DNA from: Candidozyma auris
Taxonomy: Eukaryota; Ascomycota; Pichiomycetes; Serinales; Metschnikowiaceae
Length of the DNA stretch: 64,000 nt
Assembly (NCBI RefSeq): GCF_003013715.1
Contig: NC_072813.1
Location: 2,356,001 to 2,420,000, forward strand
Direction of reading: 5' to 3'
Below, in pieces: positions 37,081-50,100 of this stretch. Made by a program: the position numbers and the translations under genes. Each line of letters begins with the position of its first letter. Position 1 is the stretch's first letter. The notes under the pieces are model-generated. The model made no database searches. It saw nothing but the letters and a program-made list of their open reading frames with translations, and was not told where the DNA came from.

Positions 37081-38955
37081 TTAGTTCTTGTGCGAGCGAC
37101 GACGAGCAAACTGGAACGCTTGGAATGCCATCACGGCTACAAGCGTAAAGTATGCAAGGATGCTCGCTGGCTGCTGTAGCGACGTGTCGTGGCCCACAAG
37201 TGGCGTTTCCGGGTTGAAAGTGGTCAGTATATCCACCTGGAATCGTCTTTGGAAAGCGTTGGCGGCATCTCGTTGAAGTGTGTCTGTTGGGTACGACTCA
37301 GCGATACCTCTTTTTTGCGTATTTGGAATTTCTGTGGCAACGGTCTGCCCGGGCGAGGTGATAGTCATAAGGGAAAACGATTGGCTCGCGGGATCAGTAT
37401 TACCTGTGGGAGAAGCGGCTGAGTCGGTGTTGCCTGAGCTGTCCACATTCTCGACACTCACTTCTCCCTGTTTGCACCAGTCGTTGACGGGGATACAGTT
37501 GATGTACTTGCACCAAGTACAAGTCTTTTTGCCTTCCTCCATCCCTTTAGAATAAAGATTTTTGAACAAAAGAGCAAAGTACAAGATCGCCAATACTAGG
37601 CACACCACACGGAAACCAGCCCAAGCTAGAACTTTCCATTTGATCTTGTCGCTGTACTTGTCCATCGGGTTCCAACTATTAAGCATAAGCTGTAATGTGG
37701 ATGTGTCAGCATAGTATGTATAGACGCCGTCAATGTAAACGAAAGAAGGGTCAGGAAGAAATAGTATCAGTAGAAGAAGACCCATACAAAAACCACCGAT
37801 ATGACTGAAGTTATCCAAGCCAGGAAGAAGCCCCAACACAAAGCAAATGATCACTTCGAAGATCATGATGAAAATAAATAGCTTGTAGTGTTTGGTGCCG
37901 TAGGGATTGGTATTCTTGCGGCCACAATAGATGAAGAGTAGCAAGTTTGCAGCGATGATGCCAAAGAGAGCACCGGACGCACCAGTAGAGGCAATGCCGT
38001 TGGGGGAGAAATTTGCTCCTAGGAGGAATCCAGAGATTCCCAGCGCCATGTATATGATGGCATACTTCAAGCCGCCTATGGCCCTTTCCACAGAGGCACC
38101 CATGGTCACCTGTAAAAGCAAGTTAAATCCAATGTGAAGAAAGCCAGCGTGTAGAAAGATCGGCGTGATCACACGATACCATTGGTCGGGATGATACCCA
38201 TTGGAGTCTTGGGAAATACCACTAAGTCCGCAAAGCTCGGCCAAATTGCACACATTTGTGTCTACTGATGTGGAGTTGGGGCAAGGAAACTGGACTGTAG
38301 GGTCTGATGTGATTCCCGCTAGCTTGTGCATACATGGCACGTACCTAGCACCCATATTGATCAACAAGTACGTCGAGGGCCCTAGCATCGGATTGAAGTA
38401 TGGGCTTGTCTGGAAGGCCAGGCCCGTAAGCTGGGCCATTTTCACCAACTCCACAATGAAAACAATCACCTGAATGAGCGTGACCAAGATGGTGAAGTAA
38501 GGTAGTTTCGTGTAGTGGAACCTGGGGAGTCTTTTTTCGAGCTTACGTCTGGCCCTGTCGTTCTTCCTAACTTTCTCCGTAATACTTTCGTTCTCCACGT
38601 CGTCATGGCTACCCGTAACATGGTACTCATGAGACCCGGACCTTGAGCTGAAGGGGTCCTTCGCCTCTTCAAACGGGTTCGAGCTACTGGGGAAACGCGC
38701 CATCTCGTGCTGTTCCCCAAACGTGTTCACGCTGTTCCCGCTCTCGTAGTACCTGTACCCGTAGGGCGTGTTGTGTTGTCTTTGATTTGAGAAGTCAGCA
38801 TCTAGGGGCAGAAACGGCTGCGTCGAAGAAGCTTCATGGTATGCCCTGGACAGTAAAGTGTTCTGATTTCCCCGTAGCATGGTATCCTTGCTGGGCACGG
38901 GCGGCCTGGAGCTCTCTTCAGCGGCGTTTTGCATGAACTGGTCCCTGAACAGCAT
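37081..38955 (-). CDS. Rhomboid-family intramembrane serine protease
   Basis: 624 residues. A polar N-terminal cytosolic region (1-180, ending in a basic RRKLEKRLPRF stretch) precedes about seven membrane segments. Rhomboid hallmarks are WYRVITPIFLHAGFLHIGFN, the catalytic GASGALFG motif (Ser around residue 325), and HIGGFCMG (His around 385), plus a luminal Cys-rich loop between the first two spans. The extra C-terminal region carries Cys pairs (TCTWCKYINC), a Ser/Thr-rich stretch and a last membrane segment ending in RRRSHKN. The domain order suits secretory-pathway rhomboids, not mitochondrial Pcp1. The substrate is unknown. The frame begins with TTG; the ATG two codons later at 38955 is the start. 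Confidence 0.88.
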   Translation of the reverse strand: MLFRDQFMQNAAEESSRPPVPSKDTMLRGNQNTLLSRAYHEASSTQPFLPLDADFSNQRQHNTPYGYRYYESGNSVNTFGEQHEMARFPSSSNPFEEAKDPFSSRSGSHEYHVTGSHDDVENESITEKVRKNDRARRKLEKRLPRFHYTKLPYFTILVTLIQVIVFIVELVKMAQLTGLAFQTSPYFNPMLGPSTYLLINMGARYVPCMHKLAGITSDPTVQFPCPNSTSVDTNVCNLAELCGLSGISQDSNGYHPDQWYRVITPIFLHAGFLHIGFNLLLQVTMGASVERAIGGLKYAIIYMALGISGFLLGANFSPNGIASTGASGALFGIIAANLLLFIYCGRKNTNPYGTKHYKLFIFIMIFEVIICFVLGLLPGLDNFSHIGGFCMGLLLLILFLPDPSFVYIDGVYTYYADTSTLQLMLNSWNPMDKYSDKIKWKVLAWAGFRVVCLVLAILYFALLFKNLYSKGMEEGKKTCTWCKYINCIPVNDWCKQGEVSVENVDSSGNTDSAASPTGNTDPASQSFSLMTITSPGQTVATEIPNTQKRGIAESYPTDTLQRDAANAFQRRFQVDILTTFNPETPLVGHDTSLQQPASILAYFTLVAVMAFQAFQFARRRSHKN

Positions 38956-40783
38956 GTTCAAACAGAATAGAGAACCAGAGGTGGTTTCTTCTCAAAGTGA
39001 GGCACGCCAGGTCTGTGTAGGAAGAGTCTGAGGCGGAGTCACGAAATCCACACAGAAGGTGCAAAAAAAAAATGAAGCAAACAAAATGAAGCTTTTAGGG
39101 GTTTAGGAAGAAAGACAAGAATTGGGTCTGTCTTTGGTCTCCCTCATATACTTGTGGTAGGGCATGTAGCTGCGTGAAGAATGGGATTGTCACGACAGTA
39201 GGGCGATGGAAGGCAGCTGCACTATTTTGGGCACAAGCAGGAGATACAGCTAAAAAAAGACAGAGAAGGCGAAGGCAGAGTGAATGTGTGGTTCTTTTAA
39301 GGAGGTTTTGATGGAAGTTTAAGGAAGTTACCGAGGGTGGTGGAGCAGCTGGAGCCGTGGTGAAATGGCTGCGAAAAGAGCAATGGCAAGGCTTTTGTGG
39401 GAAACGTGAAAATTTGAAGAAAAGAGAGGATAAAGAAAACCCTGTAGATGATACTTGGTTTGAAGATTCTATAGGGGAGTTCTTTTGAATTTACAATGCA
39501 TTGATTAGGGGATGGAGGTCGCTTGTTTCAGAGGAGTATGTGGATCTTCACTTGCAGGACAACTGAGAACAGAAGATAATAAAAGAGAAAGGAAATAAGA
39601 GGTTAGAAATTGAAGGAACATAAACTATAAGTTACCGGTAAATATTCTGACTATTTTAAATTGGGTGGATTTCGGTATGTTGTTGTGTTGATCTACTTCT
39701 TGTCTATTTTTGTGTACCCCTGAGCGCTTAAGCGAGGGTGGTGTCATTACGTCATAGTTCGCGAGGGGCCAAAGGGGGTGGTTTTCAAGATAAGCTTATG
39801 AAGCCTTGTTTGTATGAGACGTTTAGTGAAATGTTCAAAATTCCCATATATACTTGCTCATTGTCTTCAATTTTTGAATATCTGCCTGTAATGGAAAGGT
39901 CGGAAGTAGTGTAAAGACAACAATGCTGATCATAAGCCACCTTGAGTTACGGTACTTAATCTTTTATCGAGATTATAGTTTGAACATCAGGTTATAATAA
40001 ATGCAATTGAAAATAACGACAATTAAAGTTTATAGCGTTATTTACTTGAGACGCCTCTTCAGTGCCACTAACCTCAAATTGTGAAACCCCAATTGTAGAG
40101 ATACGCTAACAGGGCAGTTCACTTACCTTAATGTCCTCAAAATCTACCGTTTTTCTCCACGAAACTCTATCCATCGACCATTGAAGCCTTTAAGATCAAA
40201 TCTAATGCCTCAAGTATTGCAAGTATCAGATAAATTCTGTTTTCGGTCGAGGTCTTCGGCTCCTGGGGTAAAGCGGTGTACGGGTTTATAATGGCTGCAA
40301 AATATTTCATCTTCCTTAAACTACCCCTTCACAACAACATCACTTGCAAAGGTCGGGTAGGACATTAAGCTCCTCATCCAGCACCAAGCTCTGATATTGA
40401 TTTACTGTAGAAATCTAACTTATCAAACCCTATTCCAAACATCCACATTGTTCCGCCTCGAACATACATGGAGGATCCATCCTTCTCGAAGGCTTAAACA
40501 ATTATTTAACTCAAATTCAGCATTATAAATTACTTGACGTGTTTCAAGATTGTACCTACACTCACCTTAGTTCCATTTTATACTCTTGACTGCTCTATTT
40601 TCATTCAAGTCTCCAGATCCATGAGAACTAAACCATACTCATGAATCACTGAAAAAAGAAGCCTATATTTTCTCTCGTCAGTGAGACTGTTTGATTTCTT
40701 AGCACATCACCGAACAACCGCATTTACCGTGATGTCCGAGCATTTATATCCTAGTTGACCACCTTCCTAGCAGCTGGCTCTCC
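38956..40783. other. Long ORF-free region upstream of the rhomboid gene
   Basis: 1,828 bp with no open frame of note. Two copies of the recurrent element are present, TGGCTGCGAA at 39366-39375 and TGGCTGCAAA at 40292-40301. Since BRX1 ends at its right edge, only the rhomboid gene uses it as 5' flank. Either that gene has an unusually long regulatory region or a non-coding transcript lies here. No tRNA, snRNA or snoRNA box pattern was recognised by eye. Confidence 0.5.
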
Positions 40784-41656
40784 TCACTTAAACAACGACT
40801 CATTCGACAACGGATCTGCCTTCAATGCCATCTCTCTCCTCTTGATCTTCCTATCCAAAGCAGCAGTAGCCCTAGATCTGGCCTGCTCTGCCGCCTGCTG
40901 CTTCAACTGCGCTCTCACAGCGTTGGGTGACACATACTGCTTATTCTCGTATATCTTAGGCCCGCCGAACGACCCTTCCAAAATCGTGATCAAGGTCATC
41001 ACGAAACGAGGTCCGATCTCCACGAGAGAAAGCGAGTCAGCATCCACCACCCCGCTTTCTCTGTCACTCTCTTTGAGCTCCTCCGTCTCGTTGATCTGGT
41101 AGTTTCTCACCCAGATCTTGTTGTCTACGATGGAAAAAGTCATGACGTGATCAATAAAAGGCTTGGACTTTCTGGCGTTAGGAGGCACTCCAAACGTGTG
41201 GATAAACATCTCCTTTATCAACTCAAACTGAGGCGAAGAGTTGAACAGCTTGTCGAAGCTCAAAATCGGGCGAGAACCTTTGAGACAGTTTCCTGTGAAA
41301 TTTAACTCATCTAAGGTGTGCATGTTTTGAATATAGAATTTCATTGTGGGACCATTGGGAGGCTTCAGGATCCAGAGGTAAAGGTCCTGGTGCTTTCTTG
41401 CCTCGAAGAAAAAAATGTTGTTGCAGTTATACAACTCAGCAACTTCGTTGAGCTGGTGCAAGTTCTTCTTGGAATCGAATTTGGGCTCTTTTCTAGCATG
41501 TGGCATCAAGTATGTCAAATCCTGAATCAAGTGACGATGCCTGTAAGTGACGCCTCTGGACGAGATGACAAGCACTCTTTGGCGGTTAATGTGTTTGGCT
41601 TTTTCTGAGGACTCTTTGCTCAGGCTTCCTTGAAGAGCCTTGTATATAGCAGACAT
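40784..41656 (-). CDS. BRX1: Brx1, Brix-domain ribosome biogenesis factor
   Basis: 290 residues. The Brix domain spans about 25-235, with VLVISSRGVTYRHRHLIQDL, NNIFFFEARKHQDLYLWI and PTMKFYIQNMHTLDELNFTG in the expected order, followed by the GSRPILSFDKLF segment. Brx1 works in the nucleolus in assembly of the 60S subunit and partners Ebp2. The length matches S. cerevisiae (291). A perfect PAC element sits 36 bp upstream of the ATG, as expected for a gene of the ribosome-biogenesis regulon. Confidence 0.96.
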   Translation of the reverse strand: MSAIYKALQGSLSKESSEKAKHINRQRVLVISSRGVTYRHRHLIQDLTYLMPHARKEPKFDSKKNLHQLNEVAELYNCNNIFFFEARKHQDLYLWILKPPNGPTMKFYIQNMHTLDELNFTGNCLKGSRPILSFDKLFNSSPQFELIKEMFIHTFGVPPNARKSKPFIDHVMTFSIVDNKIWVRNYQINETEELKESDRESGVVDADSLSLVEIGPRFVMTLITILEGSFGGPKIYENKQYVSPNAVRAQLKQQAAEQARSRATAALDRKIKRREMALKADPLSNESLFK

Positions 41657-41691
41657 GGCGTTGTATGGTGTATGTTTTCGAGAGATGAGAT

Positions 41692-41701
41692 GCGATGAGA
41701 T
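41692..41701. promoter_or_regulatory. PAC element upstream of BRX1
   Basis: GCGATGAGAT on the plus strand matches the PAC consensus (GCGATGAGNT) found at ribosome-biogenesis genes and bound by Tod6/Dot6-type factors. It is 36 bp upstream of the BRX1 start. I see no clear RRPE partner. Confidence 0.7.
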
Positions 41702-41946
41702 GGGACTTTTCGCCTAACTATGGCGTTGTACTAAGAGGCAGACCCGTACACCAACTACCAATGGTTAACAGAACCGTCGTTTAAGTCCATAAACCTCTTG
41801 TAGTGAAGGCAATTGATTGAGTATACAAGCTGATCAAGGGCTTTGGGTCATAGCATTGTTCTTGGATGATCGTCCCTGGGCTCCCACGCCTACAAGATTC
41901 AGCAAACCTACATATATGGAGCTTGTCAAACGTTTATTCTAATTCT

Positions 41947-42159
41947 CTAGTGCTTTTCAGCAGATTTTTCAAGGTGCTTAGCCAAGAAGTCCTGGACAAA
42001 CTTCTCCTCCTCCTTGGACGAAGCGTTGATAGCTGGTGTGGTTGGTTTGGCTGGACCCCAAGGCTTTGGCATGGCCACGAAAGCCACAAGGCCCAAGGTG
42101 GCGAGCGACAACACGTGGGGCTGGACGGATTTTCCGAGGATCTGGTAAGCGGCGCCCAT
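41947..42159 (-). CDS. ATP19: ATP synthase subunit k (Atp19)
   Basis: 70 residues, the size of subunit k (68 in S. cerevisiae). It opens with MGAAYQILGKSVQPH and has one hydrophobic stretch (about 17-30) followed by PKPWGPAKP and an acidic, Lys-rich tail with the pattern EEEKFVQDFLAKH. Subunit k stabilises dimers of the mitochondrial F1Fo ATP synthase and sits in the inner membrane. It has no cleavable presequence. Very short genes like this are easily missed. Confidence 0.93.
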   Translation of the reverse strand: MGAAYQILGKSVQPHVLSLATLGLVAFVAMPKPWGPAKPTTPAINASSKEEEKFVQDFLAKHLEKSAEKH

Positions 42160-44124
42160 GTTTGTATATGACAGGTGGTAGGAGTTGTTTAAGGTTAGGT
42201 GTTGAAGGTTTCAATGATTCTCGCGTTGACATTTTTCATTGGCCCATGACTGTGTGCAGGTTGCCAGTTGTGGTGGCAGTGGATAGATGAAGAGTGCTTA
42301 ATTGAAAAAGGGATGAATCTCGATTTTTCATGATTCGAAGATACCATGCGCCGCTGTAGATTATTTGTACTGTTCTCGTCTGTTTTGTGTGTAGCTTTGT
42401 AGGCGTCGTTAGAGGGCGTCCGCACATCCGAGATACGAGCTTACAGCAATGGATTAGTGGTAAAAGATTGCCAGTATCAAAAGAAATCATGAGAGTTCGT
42501 TCCTTGAAATTGTCGAACTTGTCAAAAGTTGAGGTGGAGGTGGTGTGACGAGGGCATGGACTATTTGTGTAAGCCGAGGACCGAAAAACCCTTTTTCGCA
42601 ACCAGTAAAGGGGACCGATGGAAGCTCCGGAAGGGATGGTCAAAAAATAAAATGCTATTACTCAAATGTCGCAAGAACCGGAAGCAGCTGACCAGCCCAT
42701 AGACAATTCGTTGACCTTTGTTTATTTCGCATCATTGTGTCGGTGTATTATTGTGCCACAAGAACTTCCCTTGTGAAATCCTCTAGATTTTTGTTGAGCT
42801 TCCATGTTTCTAAGTCAGGCGTGGTTTTAAAAGTTTGGGACTTTGACAGTGTGTCTTGAAAAACGTCATATTGCATGTATCACAATAGGGAAAGCTTCAG
42901 CAAAAAAGGAAGCCTACCCAACACAGTAGAAATTTTAGCGTAGTAAGTCCAAAAGTTTTTCAATATTTCTTCCGTAAGAAGTCAACTGATAGATACTTTC
43001 CATCAACTTTTCCAAAAGCGCCAAAAGTGGGGAGTAAACTTGGAAGCTGTATAGGGCAGTTTCGGTAATTTTTATGACGCCATAGAGGGGACAAGCGACT
43101 AGAAAGCCCAATAAAGCCTCAAATGTGGCAGACAGTCGAGATACCACCACTCCATTTTATAATACCTCCCTCAAAAATCCCTCATAAAAGCCTCCCATTC
43201 ATCATTTCTCACCCCGGAGATCGGGGTTCGTGTAAGATCTTTTCAGAGCACGCGTTTACCCTATTCATGTAATTCATTATGCTCGAGCCCATTGTCTTCC
43301 TTCATGGCCAGGAGAATCGATCGCTTCCCGGATCCGAGCAAATCATGTCCAAGAATACGAGCAAAAAGGTAGCTAGAGTATTGTAGCAAAGCATATCTTG
43401 CAGTCTTGGCGGGCCAAGTTGAAGTCGTTGATGGTGATACCCCGTCGAGACCGAAAAAGGCTAATTTGACTAATCACGCTGTGAATTTGAAAGCAACACA
43501 CATGAGCTTTTATTCTACCGTACTCACAATAAGCTCCACTTTTCTGTGTCGCCCTGAAATTTGCAACTTCCCCTCTGCCGCTTTGATCCCTTCTCTCACT
43601 ATTTGCAGCCAAAAACTTCCACCGGTAGCAACACCCATAAACGAGACCAACACAAACAAATTGTAGCAAGAAGAGTTCATCTTTACCCCATCTCTTAGTG
43701 CTAATATCCAATATCTTTTTTTCTCGGATCACCTTCGTGAATAACTTCTGCCCCACATTCAGGGTCCTCGGGGTCCCCTATACTGAAACATGGACTACCA
43801 CAGAAAGAGAACAATGACCAGTCTTTCTAAGCTAAAAAATAAACTGGACACCGATAAATCGCCCTAATAGCCAAATTTAGCTAACTTTTTCCGAGTTCCT
43901 CTTGTCCCTTCATTTCCTTTCACCAACACGTCTGTTCCTGGGGGAGTCGTGCCCGTCCTCATATCCACATCTGAACCTCAGACTCGGACCTCCACACTCT
44001 ACATTTTATACACTCACGCCAGGGTCTCATCTGGAGTACATAAATATTCCTTGATTCCTCGAATTCTACCAATTTGATCCTTTAGTTTTTCTTACGCTGA
44101 ACTCAACGGGCCCCAATATCAGGC
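42160..44124. other. Divergent ATP19/IRA2 promoter region
   Basis: 1,965 bp with only weak open frames, most without ATG. One TTTGCAGCCA (43602-43611) lies about 510 bp before the IRA2 start. A single ACGCGT lies near 43250. The rest shows no structure I can name. Confidence 0.5.
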
Positions 44125-47100
44125 ATGGCCACCAGCGACCTAAAGAGCGACTTGATCCGCTCTTTGAGCTTGAGGTTGGAGAGTATCTTACCCAACCGCT
44201 CCGGGTCCAACATCGCCGAGGTCGAGCTCAACGCCCAGTTCATTTTGACGACAAACTTGTTTTTGGCAAACCTGAAACCGACTGAAGAGAATGGGTACCA
44301 GGACTTCATGCCCGATATTGTCGAGCACTTCACCGCCATCTTGGAAAAATTGAACATCGATCCTCAGACACGGAAGCTACGTGAAAGAGACGAGAAGACT
44401 TTGACCTCCACAGTGGTGGTGATGAAGTTGTTTTCTACGATCATCCGATTTGCTTGGGATAAGCATGCCCTGGTTGGGAAAAACTCCACCTTGACCGCCA
44501 ACGATGGGATGAATTTCAATTTTGATCTTGGCTACCACTCCGAGAACTACATGATATATTCATTTCAGCCCGCGGAGCTCGTAAATGCCGACATCCACCA
44601 CACTTTGGAGGTGCTTTTTTGCATTCTTTCTGAGGACGTCAACCGTAAGGCACTTGCAAACATCCGCCGTGTGAGATTGGACAAGCAAAAGCCTATAGAC
44701 TATTCTCTAGCGGGGGACATCGCCTTGTCTCAGGACGAGGTGAAAGCCTACGTAAGGGACATCGATGAGAACATCCTGATTGTCCTCCGCTACTTGGCCG
44801 CGGCAAATCCTAACGACTACTACTCATTCCTCAATAGGAAGCTTTTTGCGTTTGCTGAGCGCGGTGAATACATCCCAAATGCTGCATTGAACAAGTATTC
44901 ATGCCTGCTAATGTTTCTCTACTATACCAAAGAGGTGGCTGATCAGTATGCCAAACAGGTATACAGCATGATGCCATACATCCGTTCCAACAGCTGGAAA
45001 CAAGTGTGTCTTTACTTTGACTCGCACAATATCAAATATCAGTGTCTTCACCGGCCAAGATTCTATGCTGAACAGGTTATACCCGGCCAACCGAGCGAAC
45101 AGAACTTTAGGACCTTGTTCGATTACGTTTCAACAGCGTTCGAAGATCAAGAGTATATTGGGATCGCTCCTTCTTTGCATTCGTGGTTCGTTATACTATG
45201 CCCCTCAGATTTCGACGAGCTTCTCCAGAAACCCAATAAGCTCAAACAAGCATTCAACAAGCGACTCAAATTTCTCACGTCCATCCTCAAGGACGCCAGT
45301 GCAGGTGCAAATCTCGAGTGCTTTGAAAGTTTAATAAACATCTTCTCTCTAGGTGCAAGAATCCCGGATTTGAAAGGCGACGTGCGTGAGTTTAGTGTCA
45401 AATACATTGACGAAACTTTTGACAACTTGAACAAAATGGGTGCAAATTGCATAACTGACACCTCAAAAGCTCGTTTCAGACAGCTCTCTATAGACCTATA
45501 TGTGGCCGCTATTGCAATCAACCCGGGCAAGTATATCCCAATTCTTGTCGATTTTTTCACCTCTTCACTTCCGAAGTCAGAGGACGGCTGCAAGGATCAG
45601 TGTCTCTGCGAAGAAATCGAGATCTGCATGAATGTCATTAAAGGCTTAGCGCATGTTGAAACGTATAAGGAGCCTCTTAAAGTCGTGATGGATGAACTAC
45701 GGGAACCTCTTAAAAGCCTCCTTTTTACAACATATAAGAAACTCAATATGTATGACTCGACAAGGCCAGAGTCAAGCTCCTCATCATCCATCCTATCGGC
45801 ACCTTCTGATAAATTACCCGAGATGGACAAAAGCATGGCCAACTCTAATCCGATTTTATCATCGCTCAAGAAAAATAATTTGGACTATGGTCTTGGCTCT
45901 GTGAAAGATAAAAGCGTCGCAGTATTTTCAGATACACCAGATTCTGCCTCAAATCGTTCTGCTCAACATAGCAGTTGTGACACCCCGTTTAATCCAAAAT
46001 GCATAGGTCAGTGTGAGCGTATCATGACACAACTTTTCGAGATATTCGCTGCATCCCCTGAGGCATACATCGGTTACTTATCGAACAAAGCGGATAGTTT
46101 GGACGAGCAAGACCAAAAGATATTACTTGAAGAGCTCATCTCTTTTGCCAATGAGATGGCCCTTCCAATTAAGCAAGCGATACACTTCAAATCCGTGAAC
46201 GGAAACTCTGAGTTGTTTGAGTCAGCATGTACCCTCGCTATGACAATGGTCAGAGGAAAGGAGCAGTCCCTCAGAGATACCGAGATCAAGGAATGTCTGA
46301 GTTTTCTCTTCTCAAACCTTGTAATTAAAGCCATTGCGGAGGCATGCACGGTGTTTTCTTTGACCGACCCGAACTTCAAGCTCTGCTTCATTTTCTTGAA
46401 CAAGTTCTTGCAGGAAAGAGATTCATCTTACAAGAACGTTACGAAGAACAGACTCCTTCAACACAAGTGTTCCCACTCAGCATGTCACAGCGTCTGCGAG
46501 GCTGTCGAGATTATTCTTCTTTTGGCTCTTTGTACCCATGACGTCCAGTTTTTTGGCATGGCAAAGCTTACAATGAGATGGCATATACTTGAAATCGAAA
46601 GCGGAGGTCATCCTTTCAATTGTTTCGATAACAATCTCGCCCATGTGTTTAAGAAAATCCTTGATGACGACTCAGTGTTCACAGGGTTCGTGTCTCTTCA
46701 CAAAAAGTTTCGGAATATTCTCATGGAGGCACCGCCTACAAATTCCCTTTATCATGTATGGCTCTTGATTTATCAAAGATGGCTCGACATTGTCGACAAC
46801 TCTTCCACTTTGACTGACGCAAGTCTTGTTTTCAGGCATTACACAGGCTTTCTAGTGTCAACTTCTGGTTGCTTTTTGAACAAAGAGTTTCTGGAAGACG
46901 ACTCGAAAGAAAAGGAGAGAGCCTTGACTTTAATATCAAGCTTTTTTGATAGAGCTATCAGCTTGCTCAAGTCTAACGAATTGGTTGTGAGAGTTGTGAT
47001 CAAAGACGCATTGTCAAATGAATCGCATCCTGCTGTTTTTCATCTAGTCTGTACTAAGCTTATGAATGCTGCAATATACTATGTTGACCAAGGCGTTATC

Positions 47101-50100
47101 ACTAGTGAAGGTGTCCTTTTCATGGAGCAAATGATGGCTATTATCACAGCGATGACTGCAATCAAAAATGATGGATCTTTTGTCTTGGTGTCCTTGTTAC
47201 CTGGTGTGTGTGAGTTCTTGCACAAGTTCATTGGAATGGTGCAGAATCCTGTTGATCTTGTCAAATTGAAGTTGAGGTTCTGCAAAATGTGCACAGCAAT
47301 AGAGTTAGACAGAGAGAGAAACGGTATCGCGGGTGCGTACAAATTGAGAAGTCAATACGCCAAAATCTCAATCGAATGGCTTGAGCAGGCTGTATTTTAC
47401 GACTCGAGTCAAGAAGAAGATGAAACTGATGCTGATGACTCAGTTTTGGCGACACCAACTACGAGTCAAAGCTCGCAGACAAAACACTCCGAATTGGAAT
47501 TTCTTTATATCGAACTTGCAAGTGAATGTTCCAAGTGTTTGGAATTGCAGTTACAGGATTCGTTATTCGAAATGCCTGAAGGGGTTAGCGAAAAGAATCT
47601 CAAACAAAGTAAGGATTTGATCTTTTCCAACCATTTCTCACTATTCTTCAAGATCTTGCAAAAATACACTTCACCAAATCCCTCACCTACCATGATGAGA
47701 TCGAAATACAAGATTCAAGGAATCACAGACAATGTGCTCAAATCTATTTCGAATATTCTTCAGTCGGATACAGAGCATGGAATGCACTTTGTCTTGCCAC
47801 TAGGATATCATCAAAACAAAAAGATAAGGTCCATTTTCCTAAATATCTTTGGTGATATGCTCTCCACAAAGAAACTCAAGAGCGCAAAGGAGGCCTTTCC
47901 AGACAAACTAGTGCATGAAATGGCCGAAATATATGAGATATACGGAGCAGCTGCCGAGGTGGCATCACCAGCTGAACACAACTTGCTAGCCACGTCTTTA
48001 CATGGCTTATTTGGCTATACAAAGAAACTAGATAAGTTGTTCGTTACCTTGTTGACCGACGAAATAAGTAGCGTTGCACGATCGTCCGATATTTTCAGAA
48101 GAAATAGTACTTTGACGAGATTGATGTCAATATTCGCAAAAGAAGATGGTCTACCCTATTTGACGGTTGTCTTGAAGCCTGTGATTCAGGAGATCATTCA
48201 AAATTCAGTCGTGTTTGAGGTCGAAAAAAGTCATGAAGCTGCTGATATAGACTTGTTTATTCAGTATCTAGCCAAAATTGTGGACAGAATTGTGAACTCC
48301 GCAAAGTGGTTCCCTGAGTCATTTCAGTTCATTTGCTCAGAGATCTATAAAGCAGTTGGGGCCAAGTTTGAGGATGCAGCTCTCGTTGCTGTAGGATCTT
48401 TTGTCTTCCTCAGATTTTTCTGTCCTGCTATTGTCAGTCCTGAGTCTTTTTTCGATTTGTCGACCTCCAATGTCAAGGTTAAGCGCTCGCTTATCCAGTT
48501 GGTGAAAGTGATACAATATATGGCTAACAGGACTCTTGCATCACTCAAATGGGAAGGTTTGCTCGAACGCTCAGAAAGATTGGGGGAGCTCAATAAGAAG
48601 ATCTTTGTATTCCTAAAAGATATGTCAACGAAACCACTACATGGATACCCCTTCCATAGCTTAACGGTGAAGCCGTACACTGGGTTGCGTTATATCCACA
48701 AGTTCTTTTACACATATTTTGTGTATATTAAGCATCAGTGGTGTCTAGGTGACCCTCTAGTGAACGCCGCCAATCTTCATGAGAGAGTTGTCATGTGGAG
48801 GAAACTTGATCGTATCATGAGAGACTTGGGAAGGCCGAGACCATCGATTTCCTTGCAAGGCACAACATCCTATAAGGCTGTTGATCCATCAGCAAATCTT
48901 GGAAATTCTCAATACGCAGAGTTTATGGCTAAGATGTCTGTCAGGAATATGGAGCTTGCCATAGAAAGTCAGGTAATTCATAGTGCGGTTTTCTCCGATG
49001 GAACTCCTGTTGTTGTGGTCAATTTCCGTTACATCAAAGATATCGGTTATGATATGAGCACGTTCGTTTACCTTATATTGGAAGCAGCTAGTCAGGTTTG
49101 GGACAATAAGTTCTACATTGTGAACGACTTTACGCAGTTTTTCTATATGGGTATCATTGGCAAAAATTATGTCAGCCTCATGAGGAACTATGCACCTACG
49201 ATATTTTTCAAGAATTGTGCTAGGACATACTACTACAACTTGCCGAGGTTCAGACATCTTAACATCATAGAGGACATGGTTGCTATGAGGCTTAGTGTGA
49301 ATCCACAAACCAAGGTGTACTTTTATTCGCAAATGGATGATCCAGAGATCATCAGCAGTTTGTGTTTGAGTGAGACGATCACCTCAATTGACAAGGATAT
49401 TCGTGTAATCTACAACGACTGCCAAGTTTATGAAAGCTCTACGCAGAAGTTCGTTCCAGCCACACTAAAGCTCGGACGCAAATGGATGCAACTTTGTTTT
49501 GAGAGGTTCGAATTTAAGCCCCAATTTGCTCAAACTGATTCCCTTGCGCCGGTTGAGGTTCACCAGCTATCGGATATAACACGTTGCGAAGTTTCAAACA
49601 ATTTTGAAGACCCTAATGAGTTCACTTTGTTTCTCAATCGGTACAACTACGAAGTCATAATATCGTCGCCTCAAAGGCTGGCCATATTACGATTTCTTTA
49701 CTTTGCCATGTTGCGGAACTCTAGAGAAAGCAATGTTCACAAAAAGGATGAAGATGATCTTAGGGAGCTGCATTGGTTTGGGAAGCTCTACAACATTGTC
49801 TTCCACGCTTTGCTTGAACGAGATGTGGAAGTGCGAGCTTCTGCATCATATCTTTTCTCGTCCATGTCAGCTTATTATGATGTTGATTTCGGTGTTCTGC
49901 CTTCTCATGCTTCCAGTGTTGCATTCCCATCAGACACTACATTTTTTGTTGTCAGTGTGTCAGCTTATCTTGCGAAGCATCGCCCCGAGAACACTTACAG
50001 ATTCATTAAAGCATTCTTTAACAATTTTGAAAGATTGCCAGAGGAGCATCGCGTGAGTGCCATTATGTACATCTCTCCATGGATAGACAATGTTGGGAAC

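Noticed and set aside
43201..43240. Possible tRNA T-arm (GGGGTTCGTG) upstream of IRA2
   Set aside because: No matching A box, anticodon arm or acceptor stem could be built around it.
42935..43756. Two minus-strand frames (71 and 127 codons) upstream of IRA2
   Set aside because: At least the first begins with GTG; neither shows similarity or convincing composition.
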